From Lonicera japonica (Eukaryota; Streptophyta; Magnoliopsida; Dipsacales; Caprifoliaceae): DNA of 64,000 bases. The stretch covers positions 11,115,411 to 11,179,410 of the forward strand of contig CM038467.1 in the NCBI GenBank assembly GCA_021464415.1, written 5' to 3'. The stretch's first letter is position 1. Every line of letters starts with the position of its first letter. Shown piece after piece: positions 62,516 through 64,000 of the stretch. The notes below the pieces were generated by a model. It made no database searches. It saw nothing but the letters and a program-made list of their open reading frames with translations, and was not told where the DNA came from. A program made the translations under genes and the position numbers.

Positions 62516-63037
62516 GAGATCTCCAGTGCAAGTATGAATTGGGAAGAAATGATGTGCCACGTAAGAATTATAGACGATGAGTATAAAAAGTTGTCTCCAA
62601 TGCAATTATGAAATCTGAGTGTAAATCTGACATGACAAAGAAAAATGAAGACATTGTGAAGATGACCCTTTACATAGAGGATCTCTTAGACAATGTTAAG
62701 CTTGTTGTGTCATTTTTTTTTCAAGCTTCTTTGTTAAATTTAAAAATATTTTATCTTTGATTTAAATTTTGTATTAATTATGAAAGTTATGTTATGGAAA
62801 AATATTCGGTGAGATTTGTCAAATAAGATCCATATTCTATAATATATTTACGAAATAAATATTGGTGAATAAGATGAAAGATGTATTTACCAATACTACC
62901 ATTGGAGAATGGAGATGGACTTTTTTTGAACTTGCTTATTAGGAAAGCTTTTATGCCACGTATGAAACATGATCATACACATAATTATATGTCTATGGCT
63001 AAAAATGTTCCAATTTATATTTGCATTGGAGATGCTC
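62516..63037. mobile_element. Harbinger-like MITE with gagatctccagtgcaa termini
   Basis: The left end gagatctccagtgcaa and right end ttgcattggagatgctc are inverse, and the triplet tta flanks the 522-bp unit (62513-62515 and 63038-63040). Termini resemble those of the element at 15066-15464. Internally, tgtctccaatgcaattatga repeats the terminal phrase near 62593. Confidence 0.8.
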
Positions 63038-63040
63038 TTA

Positions 63041-64000
63041 GTAAGATATATAAGTTACTCTTAGGATTTCCTTTTTAAGAGAATATATTTCGAAGCAGTA
63101 AATTTCAAGTTTCAAAATCCATCACGAAAAGTAATGTGTCAAGTTATCCAAAATTAAGATTTTTAGGTTTTTTAATTCCCCTGGTTCAAATAAATAGTAG
63201 GCGTAGCTCATGGCTGTTTAAGTCCAAAGTTTATATTGACCAACAAATAAGAATTACATTTTATCGATGTTTAAAGCAGTCAAAAAAAAAAAAAAAAAAC
63301 TCAATCACGTAATTCATGCTTAAGTTGTTTAATGCATTTGTTATTTCCTCCCCCAGGAAAAAAATTTAAAACATGTTTTAAGTATGATCATGGGTATACC
63401 TTACGTTTGATAAAGGTGAAAAGATTTTTATCTACTAGATTTTAAGACTTTTCAATAAATCAATGTAAGATCTTCAAACTAAAAAATAGATTTAGGGTAA
63501 ACTTGAACGCTAGTACTTTTGATGAGAAGTTGGAAAAAAAAAACGATTGTTATTTAGTGAGATGTGTGTTTCATTTTTGTATTATTTTCTGAAAAAATTC
63601 TTATCATCTAAAGAATTTTATTGTATGAAAAATAGATTATCTCACTGAATTATTCATGTTTTCAGCCATTTTTTTTGCTCCCATATTGCCCTTAAAGATC
63701 TATGTTTTATTGTACCTCTCATGGGGATGGAAATTGGAGAGGTCAACTGAAAAACATCAATTTCTATTATTTTATAACGTAATTGCATTCATGCATTTTT
63801 TTTACTTTCAAATATTCTGCTATTGAATGTGACTTATATTGATAAATATTACTATTTTTCTTGTAGTGATAATATTGATTGGTATAGAAATCGGGAAGGA
63901 AGAGATCAAAGATTAGATTCACCAATATAACTCAAAAATAACAAAATTGTCGGTTATCTCTGAGATATCACTAGCAAATAAGTTTAATTTTTTTCTTGAA
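63041..64000. other. right-end AT-rich DNA
   Basis: No gene, RNA gene or complete repeat is visible. There is an A-run at about 63281-63299. Sequence quality words and composition match the other spacers. Confidence 0.5.

Overview
This window is nuclear DNA from a flowering plant, most likely a eudicot. It is AT-rich. Genes have many short exons with GT-AG introns, the encoded proteins are plant families, and the long spacers are full of small DNA transposons, SINE copies and LINE relics. I could not identify the species. No prokaryotic, organellar or viral gene cluster and no CRISPR array was seen.

Six protein-gene loci are supported, five apparently intact. From left to right: (1) an EXECUTER 2-type chloroplast singlet-oxygen signalling gene (1897-9544, +, 11 exons). 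Its 3.6-kb first intron holds a decayed L1-type LINE, which is itself interrupted by a tRNA-derived SINE. (2) A CASP-like four-helix membrane protein of the 4A type (15871-18278, +, 3 exons), with a probable GC-AG intron. (3) A Raf/HT1-like protein kinase (35814-40137, +, 3 coding exons). (4) A kinesin-light-chain-related TPR gene (44773-47050, +) that keeps an intron but carries four frame breaks and one stop, so it looks like a non-processed pseudogene. (5) An RRP40 exosome subunit gene (51583-55736, +, 8 coding exons). (6) A beta-carbonic anhydrase gene (56518-58208, -, 8 coding exons), convergent with RRP40. Its probable promoter and 5' leader lie about 3.9 kb upstream, near 62.1 kb.

The spacers and introns are a mosaic of mobile DNA. 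Four hAT-type elements have perfect 8-bp target duplications: 13865-14390, 27888-28664, 58800-61021, and 59786-60688 nested inside the third. Others are Harbinger/Tourist-like MITEs with TTA/TAA duplications, one Stowaway MITE, long fold-backs, three SINE-like pieces and a 5'-truncated LINE tail. The most structured non-coding DNA is a tandem array at 26.2-26.9 kb (103-bp higher-order unit, repeated perfect palindromes) and the nested fold-back complex in the carbonic anhydrase leader intron.

The genes do not form an operon or pathway and appear to be unrelated neighbours. I found no convincing new biochemical system. The best leads are the KLCR pseudogene, the palindromic array and the nested transposons in a transcribed intron.
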